From CAZYHU01 sp964524475 (lineage in GTDB: Bacteria; Patescibacteriota; Minisyncoccia; Phycocordibacterales; UBA1006): a stretch of 57,297 nucleotides of DNA. Below the pieces are notes generated by a model. It was not told the origin of the DNA and did not search any database. It saw only the letters and a list, made by a program, of their open reading frames with translations. Below are positions 15,849-25,638 of this stretch, one piece after another. Position 1 is the stretch's first letter, and every line of letters begins with the position of its first letter. The DNA lies in assembly GCA_964524475.1 (NCBI GenBank), contig CAZGCO010000005.1, positions 1-57,297 on the forward strand. Reading direction: 5' to 3'. The translations under genes and the position numbers were made by a program.

Positions 15849-17177
15849 CTCATTCTTTGATTCTTTATACATCGCTGTAGTTGCACGTGGGAAATATAAC
15901 AAAGGATCCAAATATGCGTTTACCGGAGCCAGTGGCTGACGCAAGATTTTACCAGAACATGAAATAGATGGCTTTTCAGAAACACGCGCACCCTCATCAC
16001 CACCAATACCCATAGAAGCATATATAGTCAGATGCAAGTGTGGCCCCGTAGATCGTCCCGTGTTACCAGAATATGCTATCAGGTCACCACGATTTACCCG
16101 TGACCCTTGAACTGCTTTGATTAATGACAGGTGACCATATGTACTAGCTAAACCATTATCATGACGAATAAATACCCATTTACCGAATGATACTTTGTTA
16201 CATGCCAAATCAGTATCTCCTGTCCCTTCAACCACACCGTCCGCAACAGCATATACAGGTGTTCCTACAGTTGCTCTAAAATCTACACCACTGTGACTGC
16301 CAGATGTATACAACCTACCCGAATCAGATGTCTTACCGAATTTTTGTGTGATGAGTACATTATCAACTGGCCATGACAACACCGCTGAACCAGGTGCGGG
16401 AAGTGATTTTTTATCGAGAGAAAATTTCAGTTTTGATTCATATTCACGGATTTCATTGTCCAATGCTGTTTTGCGTTTTTGTCGTTCTTCTACCAGTTTA
16501 CGGTAATTGGATTCTTTGTTTTTTGTTTCACGCAATAATACAGCTTTTTCTACTCGCTCTGTTTCGATTATTTTTTCCTGATCAGCTAATTCTTTTTTTA
16601 GTCGTAATAATTCTGCCTGAGTTTTTTGCAAATTAATTTGTGCTGATTCAGTAGTTGTTTTTGTTTTTTGCATCGCAATTACCACACCATGTAGTTTTTC
16701 ACCGATTTTTTGTGCCTCGAAAATATCGCTAAACATTTCAGAAATTCCCTTGTTTGCCAGTAATACCTCTATGAGACTTGTTGATTCATTTTGATACATA
16801 ATTTTCAAGGTGTCCCCAATAGCACTGGTATTATTTTGAATCCCTTTTCCTAATTGCAATATAGCCTGTTCATTACGAACGAGCTGATTAGTAGTTTTTT
16901 CGATATTTTTTTGTGTTAAACGAATTTGTGTGCTCAGTTTTTTTTCATTCAAATTTAATGTGTTTATCACTGATTGCAAATCATTTGCGCTACTAGATAA
17001 CTGATTTGCTTGATTTTGATAACTTTCAATTTCAGACTCCAATGCTTTTATTTCATTATTTTTTTGTTCTATAACTGACTGAATATCATTCGTGGATTGT
17101 GCCCATGAAAAAATAGGAATGAAAAAAACCAAACCCATAACGATAAAAAATATTTTATTATGTGTTTGGTTTTTCAT
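15846..17177 (-). CDS. EnvC-like murein hydrolase activator / M23 peptidase
   Basis: A 443-residue secreted protein. A signal peptide (KIFFIVMGLVFFIPIFSWAQ) is followed by about 220 residues of coiled coil rich in Q, N, E and K, then a C-terminal LytM/M23 domain with HSGVDFRATVG near residue 295 and GPHLHLTIY near residue 380. The HxxxD and HxH ligands look complete, so it may be an active endopeptidase rather than only an EnvC-type activator. It follows ftsH by 15 bases, in one operon, and probably acts on peptidoglycan during division. Confidence 0.88.
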   Translation of the reverse strand: MKNQTHNKIFFIVMGLVFFIPIFSWAQSTNDIQSVIEQKNNEIKALESEIESYQNQANQLSSSANDLQSVINTLNLNEKKLSTQIRLTQKNIEKTTNQLVRNEQAILQLGKGIQNNTSAIGDTLKIMYQNESTSLIEVLLANKGISEMFSDIFEAQKIGEKLHGVVIAMQKTKTTTESAQINLQKTQAELLRLKKELADQEKIIETERVEKAVLLRETKNKESNYRKLVEERQKRKTALDNEIREYESKLKFSLDKKSLPAPGSAVLSWPVDNVLITQKFGKTSDSGRLYTSGSHSGVDFRATVGTPVYAVADGVVEGTGDTDLACNKVSFGKWVFIRHDNGLASTYGHLSLIKAVQGSRVNRGDLIAYSGNTGRSTGPHLHLTIYASMGIGGDEGARVSEKPSISCSGKILRQPLAPVNAYLDPLLYFPRATTAMYKESKNE

Positions 17178-17192
17178 GTGTTTTAAAAAGAA

Positions 17193-19094
17193 TTACCCTA
17201 GTCCAAAAGGTTTTACAAGAGTATGGTATTCATCAGTTTCAAGTGTTTCTACTTGTAACAATTTTTCTGCAACAGCATCCAGTGCTCCGCGGTATTGTGT
17301 CATAACCTGTTCTGCACGAATGAGCGCACCTTGCATAATTTTAGAAACTTCTTCGTCAATTTTTTGTTCTGTGAACTCTGATATTTCAGATCCTTTTACC
17401 CCATCATCGCCGAACATAGATTTACCATTCCCAGCATATGCTACAGGACCTAACAGATCTGACATACCCCATTTAGTTACCATATTACGAGCCAGTTTTG
17501 TAGAAACTTGTAAATCATTTGATGGTCCTGTAGTTACGTCACCAAATATCATTTTTTCTGCAACATACCCACCAAGAGACATGGTGATATCATCCAAAAA
17601 TTGCGCTCGGTTAGTGAGTTTACGTTCTTCTATAGGTAGTTTCAAGGTATATCCACCTGCATGACCTCTGGCAATGATCGTTACCTTGTGAACCGGATCA
17701 GCATTCGGAAGTGCTGTTGCAAGGATTGCATGCCCTGCTTCATGATAGGCAACAATACGACGTTCCTGTTCGGTATGCATATGTGATGCACGTTCTGGTC
17801 CAATCATAACTTTTTCGATACTCTTGATAATAGTATCTTGTAATATTTCTGTATGACCGTTTTTTGCAGTAGTAATAGCTGCCTCGTTTAATAATGACTG
17901 TAAATCTGCACCAGAAAATCCTGGTGTTCGTGTAGCAATAAGAGTCAAATCTACATCGGTTGCCAATGGTTTTTCATTGGCATGAATACGGAGTATTGCT
18001 TCTCTGTCACGACGATCTGGCATATCCAAATACACGGTTCGATCAAAACGCCCAGGACGAAGCAACGCACTATCAAGTACATCTGCACGATTTGTTGCTG
18101 CCAGGATAATAACCTTTTCTGTTGGTTCAAAACCATCCATTTCTACCAATATCTGGTTCAGGGTTTGTTCACGTTCATCATTACCACCACCAATACCCAC
18201 ACCACGAGAACGTCCTACCGCATCTATTTCATCGATAAAAATAATTGATGGAGATGCTTTTTTTGCCTGATCGAACAAATCACGTACTCGTGATGCACCA
18301 ACACCAACGAACATTTCTACGAATTCAGATCCAGACAGATGGAAAAACGGTACCCCTGCCTCGCCAGCAACTGCACGTGCGAGAAGTGTTTTTCCTGTAC
18401 CAGGGTCCCCGGTCAAGAGTACTCCTTTGGGAATTTTTGCACCTACGGCAAAATATTTTGCAGGATTTTTCAAGAAATCAACCACATCATACAATTCTGA
18501 TTTTGCTTCACGGTTCCCTGCTACATCATCAAAACGAATACGTTTTTCATCATGAGGGTTCGTTACGCGTGCTTTGGTCTGACCGAACGACATAGCTTTC
18601 ATTCCCCCTGCACTATTCATCTGTCGTGACAACATAAAAAAGAAAAATCCAACAATGATGATAGGTAGTAATATAGGAATTAATGTCAGTATCCAGTATC
18701 CAATTCCTGATTCGTTTTTCAAAGTCATGGGTATTTTTGCCAAGGTTTCAGCACTCACACCATAATTCACCAATGTTTCCGACAGTGATGATTCTGATTC
18801 TTTGGTAGTTACTGATTTTGTACCATCAATATTTTCGATATTAATTTCACTACCTTTAATAACCAGTGAAGCTACTTGTCCTGACTGAATGCCTGTAACT
18901 AATTCTGATAAACCGACTTTTTTCACTGATGTATGATTCCCTAGTATAAATGAAATAAAAATAATAAACACAAATAACCCCAGAATCAGGGTCCCAAAAT
19001 TAATCGATAATTTCCATAAAATATTTTTTTTATTTGGAGTTTTTGGTTCTGGTTTTTGATTATTTTTTTGTTTTTTCTGTATAGGTTCTTTCAT
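17193..19094 (-). CDS. ftsH: ATP-dependent zinc metalloprotease FtsH
   Basis: A 633-residue membrane AAA+ protease that degrades unassembled membrane and regulatory proteins. Two membrane segments near residues 25-48 and 130-155 flank a small external domain. Walker A is GDPGTGKT near residue 231, followed by IIFIDEIDAVG and the SRH region GRFDRTVYLD. The zinc site HEAGH lies near residue 453. The start at 19094 (MKEPIQKKQ) replaces a longer frame because a TATACT box ends 10 bases before it. It is divergent from smpB. Confidence 0.96.
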   Translation of the reverse strand: MKEPIQKKQKNNQKPEPKTPNKKNILWKLSINFGTLILGLFVFIIFISFILGNHTSVKKVGLSELVTGIQSGQVASLVIKGSEINIENIDGTKSVTTKESESSLSETLVNYGVSAETLAKIPMTLKNESGIGYWILTLIPILLPIIIVGFFFFMLSRQMNSAGGMKAMSFGQTKARVTNPHDEKRIRFDDVAGNREAKSELYDVVDFLKNPAKYFAVGAKIPKGVLLTGDPGTGKTLLARAVAGEAGVPFFHLSGSEFVEMFVGVGASRVRDLFDQAKKASPSIIFIDEIDAVGRSRGVGIGGGNDEREQTLNQILVEMDGFEPTEKVIILAATNRADVLDSALLRPGRFDRTVYLDMPDRRDREAILRIHANEKPLATDVDLTLIATRTPGFSGADLQSLLNEAAITTAKNGHTEILQDTIIKSIEKVMIGPERASHMHTEQERRIVAYHEAGHAILATALPNADPVHKVTIIARGHAGGYTLKLPIEERKLTNRAQFLDDITMSLGGYVAEKMIFGDVTTGPSNDLQVSTKLARNMVTKWGMSDLLGPVAYAGNGKSMFGDDGVKGSEISEFTEQKIDEEVSKIMQGALIRAEQVMTQYRGALDAVAEKLLQVETLETDEYHTLVKPFGLG

Positions 19095-19104
19095 AATAAA
19101 TAAT

Positions 19105-19110
19105 AGTATA
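19105..19110 (-). promoter_or_regulatory. -10 box of ftsH
   Basis: TATACT, 10 bases before the ATG at 19094. Confidence 0.55.
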
Positions 19111-19168
19111 TCAGAAAAAGTTTTTTTGGGGAATCGTATATTTTGTGCTATAGTATATATCTCATTAT

Positions 19169-19621
19169 ATGTCAGCCACACTAATCCACAATCAAAAAGC
19201 GGGTTTTAATTACGATATTCTCGAAACATTCGAGGCGGGTTTGGTATTATTAGGAAATGAAGTAAAATCTCTCCGTGCAGGTCACGCATCACTCCGTGAG
19301 GCATTTATTATCATCCATGATAACGAACTGTATCTGGTAAAATGTTATATAAAAAAATACCAAGGTAACAACAGTGGTCCCGCAGGTGACGAATACCGAA
19401 AACGTAAGATACTCATGAAAAAATCAGAAATCAATCGTTGTATTCAAAAGAAAACAGAGAGTGGGTTGACATTAATACCATTATCAGTGTATGATAAAAA
19501 TGGTATTCTTAAAATATCTATTGCTCTTGCAAAAGGCAAGAAACAACATGACAAACGTGAATCGATTAAAAAACGTGACGCCAGTCGTGAGATTCATCGG
19601 GTTATGAAAGAATACAGATAA
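19169..19621 (+). CDS. smpB: SsrA-binding protein SmpB
   Basis: A 150-residue tmRNA partner that delivers tmRNA to stalled ribosomes. Family motifs: HNQKAGFNYDILETFEAGLV, LLGNEVKSLRAGHASL, and a KGKKQHDKRESIKKRDA tail that would read the empty mRNA channel. The gene lies 8 bases upstream of ssrA on the same strand, so protein and RNA are probably expressed together. No Shine-Dalgarno sequence is visible before the ATG. Confidence 0.96.
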   Translation: MSATLIHNQKAGFNYDILETFEAGLVLLGNEVKSLRAGHASLREAFIIIHDNELYLVKCYIKKYQGNNSGPAGDEYRKRKILMKKSEINRCIQKKTESGLTLIPLSVYDKNGILKISIALAKGKKQHDKRESIKKRDASREIHRVMKEYR

Positions 19622-19629
19622 AATAATTT

Positions 19630-20036
19630 GGGGATGACAGGCTTCGACACGTGGCCCACTGTATTATGATGCATATCGAGCATGAGAATAATCTCGTAAA
19701 AATTTTCTCAACCATTGAAGTGCTAACTCAATTACCTCTCCTTACGCGTCATCTGTACGCGAAGTAGTTTTTGCCTAACCTTTAGCGTTGGCACATCATC
19801 CCAGGGTAGCTGAAACCTGGAACATGGTGTTATATCTTTCAGCAGTAGCTCTCTGCGACATGCTTGCACCAGACAGCGAAATATAAAGCTCGGGAAGTAA
19901 AGAATGCGTTTGATTATTTCATAATTCTTTCCCTTAAAACACCGCCTTAGCAGGATGGTGATAAAAAAATAATCTATGTATGTAGAATTCATAACACAGT
20001 CCATGTTGGACGCGGGTTCAATTCCCGCCATCTCCA
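19630..20036 (+). ncRNA. ssrA: Transfer-messenger RNA (tmRNA)
   Basis: The 5' end GGGGATGACAGGCTTCGACA and the 3' end GGACGCGGGTTCAATTCCCG with CATCTCC form the tRNA-like domain. Pseudoknot 1 is visible as TCGAG/CTCGT and TGAGAA/TTCTCA. It is followed by the tag frame from GCT at 19722 to TAA at 19776-19778, which encodes ANSITSPYASSVREVVFA. The tag starts with AN as usual but is 18 residues long and ends VVFA instead of LAA. The terminal CCA is not encoded (ACAAA follows CTCC), so it must be added after transcription. Confidence 0.95.
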
Positions 20037-20037
20037 C

Positions 20038-20079
20038 AAAAATAAAAACCTATGACATGTGTCATAGGTTTTTATTTTT
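20038..20079. terminator. Bidirectional terminator between ssrA and the ABC export operon
   Basis: A 20-bp perfect inverted repeat (ACCTATGACA-TG-TGTCATAGGT core with A/T-rich ends) two bases after the tmRNA 3' end and touching the stop codon of the ATPase gene. Confidence 0.88.
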
Positions 20080-20738
20080 TACACAATCTCTCCATCTAAT
20101 AACTGTATAACACGATCACAATATACTGTATATTCTGGTTCATGAGTTACCATAACAATCGTCTGACCCTGATTATGTAAATCACGAAATACCTGCATAA
20201 CAGCATCACTGGACCCACTGTCCAGATTTGCTGTTGGTTCATCCGCGAATAATATTTTTGGATTATGTGCTACTGCACGCGCAATAGATACACGTTGTTG
20301 TTCCCCACCAGACAACTGACTAGGTAAATTATCTGCACGATGTTCCAAATTAATTTTTTGTAATGATGTCCATGCAGTTTCTCTGGCAACCTCTTCACGG
20401 TCACCACGCATAAGCAACGGTACCATAACATTTTCAATAGCCGTTAGTTCTGGTACTAATGCATAGTCTTGAAATATATATCCCAAATTATCTAATCTGA
20501 ATTTTGTTCTGGCGTCATGTGATAACTGTGTTACATTTAGATCATCTATAAACACATCACCTGATGTCGGATGATCCAGTAATCCCAACTGGTACATAAG
20601 TGTAGATTTACCTGCACCAGATTTACCCATAATTGCCACAAATTCTCCTGATTGTATGTCCAATGAAATACCGCGAAGAACTGTCGTCGTGACATCACCA
20701 TTTTTAAAACTTTTAATAATGTTTTTTGCTGTAATCAT
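20079..20738 (-). CDS. ABC transporter ATP-binding protein (MacB/LolD type)
   Basis: A 219-residue nucleotide-binding subunit. Walker A is GKSGAGKST, the Q-loop is IFQDYALVPEL, the signature is LSGGEQQRVSIARA, Walker B is ILFADEPTANLD and the switch His is in VMVTHEP. This arrangement is typical of the MacB/LolD/FtsE group, which couples ATP use to movement of FtsX-like permeases. It is the last gene of a three-gene operon with the permease and a periplasmic adaptor-like protein. The exported substrate is unknown. Confidence 0.93.
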   Translation of the reverse strand: MITAKNIIKSFKNGDVTTTVLRGISLDIQSGEFVAIMGKSGAGKSTLMYQLGLLDHPTSGDVFIDDLNVTQLSHDARTKFRLDNLGYIFQDYALVPELTAIENVMVPLLMRGDREEVARETAWTSLQKINLEHRADNLPSQLSGGEQQRVSIARAVAHNPKILFADEPTANLDSGSSDAVMQVFRDLHNQGQTIVMVTHEPEYTVYCDRVIQLLDGEIV

Positions 20739-20756
20739 AATATGTATATAAATAAT

Positions 20757-22013
20757 CTATCGTCCCAAAATACTATCCAATGTGTTTTTCTTGACAATCA
20801 TTCGAGCAGGAATGTATCCAGCTAATAATGTTACTATCCATAATATGAATAACCGAATTAATGTTCCCCCGATCGGTGCCGTTAAAATACCATCAGAAAA
20901 AGGAAAATCCAATGGGTGGTTTTGAAACAATGGGACCAGTAATCCGTAAATAACAAACAATCCCAATCCTGAACCAATTACCGCATATACAAATGACTGC
21001 ATTACATAGGCAAATTCTATTGCACCACTCGTAACACCAATACCCTTGAGAATACCAATGAATTTTCTGCGAGTTACTGCATTGATAAATACCACAATAA
21101 ATATCGTTATCGATGCAACAATAATACCAATAAATCCAATCACGTTCCCGAGTAATCCGAACGCCAATTTCATCTGATTCAAGAAATCAGGAATAGACTC
21201 TGTAGCTGTTTGAATTTTTGCAAACGAATCAAATCCATAGTTTATTAATGACTGTTTTACATTATCATCAGAAACCGTACCGTCAGTTATTACAGCAATT
21301 TCATCAGCATTTAATGATGGACGTTCTACAAACTGCAAGAAATCATCTCGTGTGATAAATGCACGGAATGACACTTCACCTACTTTTGACTTTATAATTC
21401 CTTTAACAATAAATTCTTTTGTTTTACCATTACTTGTTACCTTGATACGGTCACCGGGATATACACCGTCGAGTGAACCAAATCCGTCACCAAATGCCGA
21501 TGAAAACCTGCGGAGCATGTACGCACCTATTAATATATACCCAGATTGTTGTGGATCCAGATAATCTCCTTCTAATACATATTGTGATAAATGTGTCAGA
21601 TTGTCTTCACCATCTACATCAATACCAATAACTGCGGAACCGACTATATCTCTTTCGGTATTAAAATCACGACGTGTTGTATAGTTTGCCTCAAATTGTG
21701 CACCTGAACTATACCGTTCATTCCATGCGGTAACACCTGCAATATTTGGCAGTGTTGCCAAAATATTTTGAGTATTTTCAATATATGGATTACCCGATAG
21801 TTTTGTCATGATAACATTCCCTGTGTATTGTTCACGGTTTGCAATATTACCTCCGTCAATAAGTCCCACAAGAATACCTGACACCACCACCATGTTTAAA
21901 AAAGTAAGCATCATAATAAACACGATCAATGCCGTTGTCCATATATTCGCCCGACGTAACTGTCGAATACCTAAAAACATCCCTACGCGTATGGTTTGTA
22001 ATATATTTCTCAT
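20757..22013 (-). CDS. FtsX-like ABC permease (MacB membrane part)
   Basis: A 418-residue protein with one N-terminal membrane segment (ALIVFIMMLTFLNMVVVSG), a large extracytoplasmic domain (about residues 50-270) and three C-terminal membrane segments, ending PARMIVKKNTLDSILGR. This is the topology of MacB/FtsX permeases with the ATPase on a separate chain. The spacing to the adaptor gene is 4 bases and to the ATPase gene 18 bases. Together they should form a mechanotransmission-type exporter; cargo (peptide, lipid or signal) cannot be read from the sequence. Confidence 0.88.
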   Translation of the reverse strand: MRNILQTIRVGMFLGIRQLRRANIWTTALIVFIMMLTFLNMVVVSGILVGLIDGGNIANREQYTGNVIMTKLSGNPYIENTQNILATLPNIAGVTAWNERYSSGAQFEANYTTRRDFNTERDIVGSAVIGIDVDGEDNLTHLSQYVLEGDYLDPQQSGYILIGAYMLRRFSSAFGDGFGSLDGVYPGDRIKVTSNGKTKEFIVKGIIKSKVGEVSFRAFITRDDFLQFVERPSLNADEIAVITDGTVSDDNVKQSLINYGFDSFAKIQTATESIPDFLNQMKLAFGLLGNVIGFIGIIVASITIFIVVFINAVTRRKFIGILKGIGVTSGAIEFAYVMQSFVYAVIGSGLGLFVIYGLLVPLFQNHPLDFPFSDGILTAPIGGTLIRLFILWIVTLLAGYIPARMIVKKNTLDSILGR

Positions 22014-22017
22014 ATTT

Positions 22018-23538
22018 TTATTTCTTTTTTATAATACTTGCCAAGGTTTCACCACCTGCTAACCCATTAATGATTTCGGTCATACCATCTGAACCACGAA
22101 TACCTGTCTTTACTTCTTGTTCCACAGTTTTATTATCATCAATATCTGTTACTATGTTTACAAAATATTTTTGTAACACCTTGTCTTCACGGATATAGTC
22201 CGCAGGAATAGCAACAACATCTGTTTTTTGTCCGATAATAATACTCACTGTTGCGGTCATACCAGAACGAATACGTGTATCTGTGTCAGTAAACAATACT
22301 GTTCCCTCATATACTGGTACCCCGTCCACAATAGTTTCCGCAGGATTAATAGCTATTAATGTTCCTGGAAATATTACATCTGGACCATATGCATCTAAAT
22401 TAATAGATACTGGAGTACCAGCTACCACACGCGAAACATCTATTTCAGGGATTTTTATTACTACCTTGTAGGTATCAGTTGCTAACATACTAATACCAGG
22501 ACTAATATCCTTGGTTGTTCCAATAGTAGACTCACCCTGTTTTAATGAAACTTTTGAAATTGTTCCTGAAAAGGGTGCAGTTATTTTACGTCTTGTCATA
22601 GCAGATACAATCTGATCCAGTGATGCACGAGCCTGGTCCAATCGTGCCTGCATAACCGATGCATTACCACCTGTAACATCTGCTCGAGCATTTTCAATAG
22701 CACGATCACGGGTAGCCAATGCTGTTTCATAGGTGTTTTTTAATCCGGCATATTCTGATGAACGATTATTAGGTACAGGTATAACCCATTCTGTACTCAA
22801 ATACCCTGAATTACTCGGAAATTGTATATAAAGACCTTGATTACCTAAATCAACACGATTATCTACCGTCAAAGATGTTGTACCATTTTCTAATCCAGAA
22901 TAGCGAATAGAGGCTCCGGTACTAGTACTTGATGGGTAAATATCTAATACATATTTTCCTGGTTGGTTACCCTGATATGAACCATAGATTGTTGGCGGTA
23001 CAGCTGTCGAAAAACTATCTGTTGGATACGCCTCTAAATTACCATACAAATTTCGTTTTGCGGTTTCTACAATACTATCTTGTTCTCGAGTCACTCTATC
23101 AACATTACTAATAGATTGTTTCAAATTTGCTTCTGCAATAACTACCCCTGCACGCGCATTGGTATATTGTGCTGACAAATCACCCATTTCTAATTGTGCT
23201 AATGTTTTTCCCGTAGCTACCTTGTCACCTTCGGTTACATATACATGTGATACACGCCCAGAATCAGCAAAACCCAAATTCACATTTTGTGTGGATTCTG
23301 TACGTCCCGATAATATTACTTTGTCCACAATACTGTGTTTATCCACTATAATATGTGTATCTATAATATTTTGTGACGATCCGTGAGAAAAATAAATAAT
23401 ACCTAGTAAAACAATAATAAAAACTATTGTTTTTTTTCTATGATTTGCCCATATGGTTTTTAAATAATTAATAGAAAACAAAAAAACTTTCTGAAAAAAA
23501 AGAAATATTCCTGATTGATTGAGTGGTGTAAAATTCAT
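22018..23538 (-). CDS. HlyD/MacA-type membrane fusion protein
   Basis: A 506-residue adaptor. One membrane anchor (KTIVFIIVLLGIIYFSHG) is followed by a barrel-sandwich half (NLGFADSGRVSHVYVTEGD), a helical hairpin (VMQARLDQARASLDQIV), the second lipoyl half (ITAPFSGTISKVSLKQGE) and beta-barrel and membrane-proximal domains. An insertion of about 130 residues within the hairpin region (YGNLEAYPTDSF to VPNNRSSEY) is unusual. Start 23538 is chosen because the longer frame overlaps the secG promoter region. First gene of the export operon and divergent from secG. Confidence 0.87.
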   Translation of the reverse strand: MNFTPLNQSGIFLFFQKVFLFSINYLKTIWANHRKKTIVFIIVLLGIIYFSHGSSQNIIDTHIIVDKHSIVDKVILSGRTESTQNVNLGFADSGRVSHVYVTEGDKVATGKTLAQLEMGDLSAQYTNARAGVVIAEANLKQSISNVDRVTREQDSIVETAKRNLYGNLEAYPTDSFSTAVPPTIYGSYQGNQPGKYVLDIYPSSTSTGASIRYSGLENGTTSLTVDNRVDLGNQGLYIQFPSNSGYLSTEWVIPVPNNRSSEYAGLKNTYETALATRDRAIENARADVTGGNASVMQARLDQARASLDQIVSAMTRRKITAPFSGTISKVSLKQGESTIGTTKDISPGISMLATDTYKVVIKIPEIDVSRVVAGTPVSINLDAYGPDVIFPGTLIAINPAETIVDGVPVYEGTVLFTDTDTRIRSGMTATVSIIIGQKTDVVAIPADYIREDKVLQKYFVNIVTDIDDNKTVEQEVKTGIRGSDGMTEIINGLAGGETLASIIKKK

Positions 23539-23547
23539 ATAAAAACA

Positions 23548-23553
23548 AATATA
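23548..23553 (-). promoter_or_regulatory. -10 box of the export operon
   Basis: TATATT, 9 bases before the ATG at 23538; back-to-back with the secG promoter. Confidence 0.5.
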
Positions 23554-23568
23554 CCATACAATAAACTC

Positions 23569-23597
23569 TTGCGCAAAAAAACGAGACATGCTATACT
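23569..23597 (+). promoter_or_regulatory. Promoter of secG
   Basis: TTGCGC, a 17-base spacer, then TATACT (23592-23597) only 6 bases before the ATG. Confidence 0.65.
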
Positions 23598-23603
23598 GAC
23601 AAC

Positions 23604-23834
23604 ATGAATACAATTACTCAGTTCCTCCCATGGATCCAACTTGGTATTTCTCTCTTACTTGTTATCCTTATCCTTCTCCAGCAATCTGGTCAAGGTATTG
23701 AAGGAGCTCTCGGTGGTACAGCAACTGTTACAACCAGGTTTACACGTCGTGGTGCAGAAAAAATACTCTTTTTCGCTACACTTATTTGCGCGATTCTTTT
23801 TATAGTATCTGCAGTAATCAGTATTCTCGTATAA
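23604..23834 (+). CDS. secG: Protein translocase subunit SecG
   Basis: A 76-residue protein with two membrane helices (IQLGISLLLVILILLQQSG and ILFFATLICAILFIVSAVI) joined by the conserved GIEGALGGT-like loop, as in SecG of the SecYEG channel. SecG aids SecA-driven export. Length fits the family. secY is also in this window, 10 kb away. Confidence 0.9.
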   Translation: MNTITQFLPWIQLGISLLLVILILLQQSGQGIEGALGGTATVTTRFTRRGAEKILFFATLICAILFIVSAVISILV

Positions 23835-23938
23835 TCATCTCTACGGGATTTTCCTGTATTTAGATTATATTTTTAATCATCTTGTTATCCAATAATTATA
23901 ATTTTTGGAACAGGTTCTTTTAGTGCACATTTTGTGCG

Positions 23939-23944
23939 TATTAT
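23939..23944 (+). promoter_or_regulatory. -10 box of the peptide-binding protein gene
   Basis: TATTAT, 6 bases before the ATG at 23951. Confidence 0.45.
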
Positions 23945-23950
23945 TTATAT

Positions 23951-25618
23951 ATGATTACTCGTTTACGTTCTTTTATATTGAATACCATGACGTTGATTAA
24001 CCATCGTACAACACTCAAGGAAAAGTATACCTTGTCATTTTTAGGTATTGTCTTTTTACTTTCTACTATTGGGCTTGTATGGTTTGTACGTATGAACATA
24101 TTAGTGACTGTTCCTGCATATGGAGGAACTTACACTGATGCTGTTGTAGGTGTCCCACGTTTTATTAACCCAGTACTCTCAATGAGTGATGCTGATGAAA
24201 CACTTATTAAACTGATATATTCTGGATTAGTTCGTGAAACATCTGATGGGAGTTATATTCCAGATTTAGCAGATTATACAATCTCTACTGATGGTCGTGT
24301 TTACACATTTACCCTGAAACAAAAAAACTTTTTCCATGATGGTAAACCTGTAACTGCTCATGACGTCATATATACCATTCAAAAAATAAAAGAAAATATT
24401 ACTCCTGCAACTGCAGGATGGACAAGTGTTGAAGTAAGTAGTACTGATGAACACACAGTAATCATGAAACTAAAACAACCTTATGGAGACTTTCTACATA
24501 TGGCAACTATTGGTATACTACCCGCACATATATGGGAGCCACTCAATCACGAATCTTTTCAGGCAAGTGATTTTAACAATACACCTATCGGTTCAGGTCC
24601 TTATAAAATTGATACTGTGGAATATAATAAATCTGGGATTCCTACGGTATACCATCTCGATAGATTTTCTCGTTTTACTCTTGGAAAACCCTATTTAAAA
24701 AATATTACTATTTATGCAGTAGTAAATAATGAAGAACTTATTGATCTTATAAACACTGGAAAAATATCGGGAGCACTCATACCTGGCGACAAAGGGTTAT
24801 CAAAAACTCCTAAACAAATAGACTATCGTACTCAATTAATACCCGGTACAAAATATTTTGGATTATTTATTAACCCAAAATCTCCCTTGTTATCTGATAA
24901 GGTAGTACGTAATTATATTAATTACTCACTCGATCGTAATGATATTGGAAAATTATTTTACGGAGAAGAATTACAAAAAGAAACTCCACAAAATAACACG
25001 TTAGCAAAAAATACTTTAGAAAAAAATGGTTGGAAAATAAACAAAACAACAGGAATATATGAAAAAAATATTGGTAAAACAACTACTTCACTATCATTCC
25101 CTATTAATACACTAGATAATCCTGATTTGAAAAATATTTCAGAAAAAATAAAACAGCAACTTTTGAAAGCAGGGATCAGTACTGAAATTCATATTTTTCA
25201 ACCATCGGATTTTGAACATGAAATATTAGCGAAACGTAACTATGAAACATTATTGTTTGGATACACGATTAAACGCCCTAGCGACCTATATGCATTTTGG
25301 CATTCAAGTCAAAAAAACTATCCAGGACTTAATATTACAGGATATACAAACCCTGCACTAGACCGATTACTTGAATCATTAGTTATAGAACAAGACACAA
25401 ACAAAACAAAAACATTATTAGAAAAAATATATACCACCATACATACAGATTTACCAGTAATATTCCTCTATAATCCTGATGACATATTCCTCAGTAATCA
25501 AGACATCCATGGTAACAATATTGCAACGTCTTTGACTAACCCTGCGGACAGATTAAATACTATTTATCAATGGTACCGCTATACAGATACGGTGTGGAAT
25601 ATATTCCATAACAATTAA
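23951..25618 (+). CDS. Peptide/nickel-type ABC substrate-binding protein (SBP family 5)
   Basis: A 555-residue protein with an N-terminal membrane anchor (FLGIVFLLSTIGLVWFV) instead of a lipobox. The fold signature of OppA/DppA proteins is visible: YTDAVVGVPRFINPVLS, LIKLIYSGLVR, DGRVYTFTLKQ, FHDGKPVTAHDVIYTI and IGSGPYKI. It should capture oligopeptides, fitting a scavenging life style. No permease or ATPase of the Opp type lies next to it; the following gene is RNase J 20 bases downstream. Confidence 0.88.
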   Translation: MITRLRSFILNTMTLINHRTTLKEKYTLSFLGIVFLLSTIGLVWFVRMNILVTVPAYGGTYTDAVVGVPRFINPVLSMSDADETLIKLIYSGLVRETSDGSYIPDLADYTISTDGRVYTFTLKQKNFFHDGKPVTAHDVIYTIQKIKENITPATAGWTSVEVSSTDEHTVIMKLKQPYGDFLHMATIGILPAHIWEPLNHESFQASDFNNTPIGSGPYKIDTVEYNKSGIPTVYHLDRFSRFTLGKPYLKNITIYAVVNNEELIDLINTGKISGALIPGDKGLSKTPKQIDYRTQLIPGTKYFGLFINPKSPLLSDKVVRNYINYSLDRNDIGKLFYGEELQKETPQNNTLAKNTLEKNGWKINKTTGIYEKNIGKTTTSLSFPINTLDNPDLKNISEKIKQQLLKAGISTEIHIFQPSDFEHEILAKRNYETLLFGYTIKRPSDLYAFWHSSQKNYPGLNITGYTNPALDRLLESLVIEQDTNKTKTLLEKIYTTIHTDLPVIFLYNPDDIFLSNQDIHGNNIATSLTNPADRLNTIYQWYRYTDTVWNIFHNN

Positions 25619-25638
25619 TTATTTACCCATTTACTATT

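Noticed and set aside
19681..19710. tmRNA tag starting at other frames (for example directly after CTCGTAA)
   Set aside because: That frame gives KFSQPLKC, inside or next to pseudoknot 1; the GCT-AAC frame follows the pseudoknot and gives the usual AN start.
19732..20037. Minus-strand ORF inside the tmRNA region
   Set aside because: It is a shadow of ssrA with no protein features.
23539..23613. Longer start of the HlyD-type gene and of ftsH (19095-19181)
   Set aside because: Both extensions overlap divergent promoters and lack family similarity.
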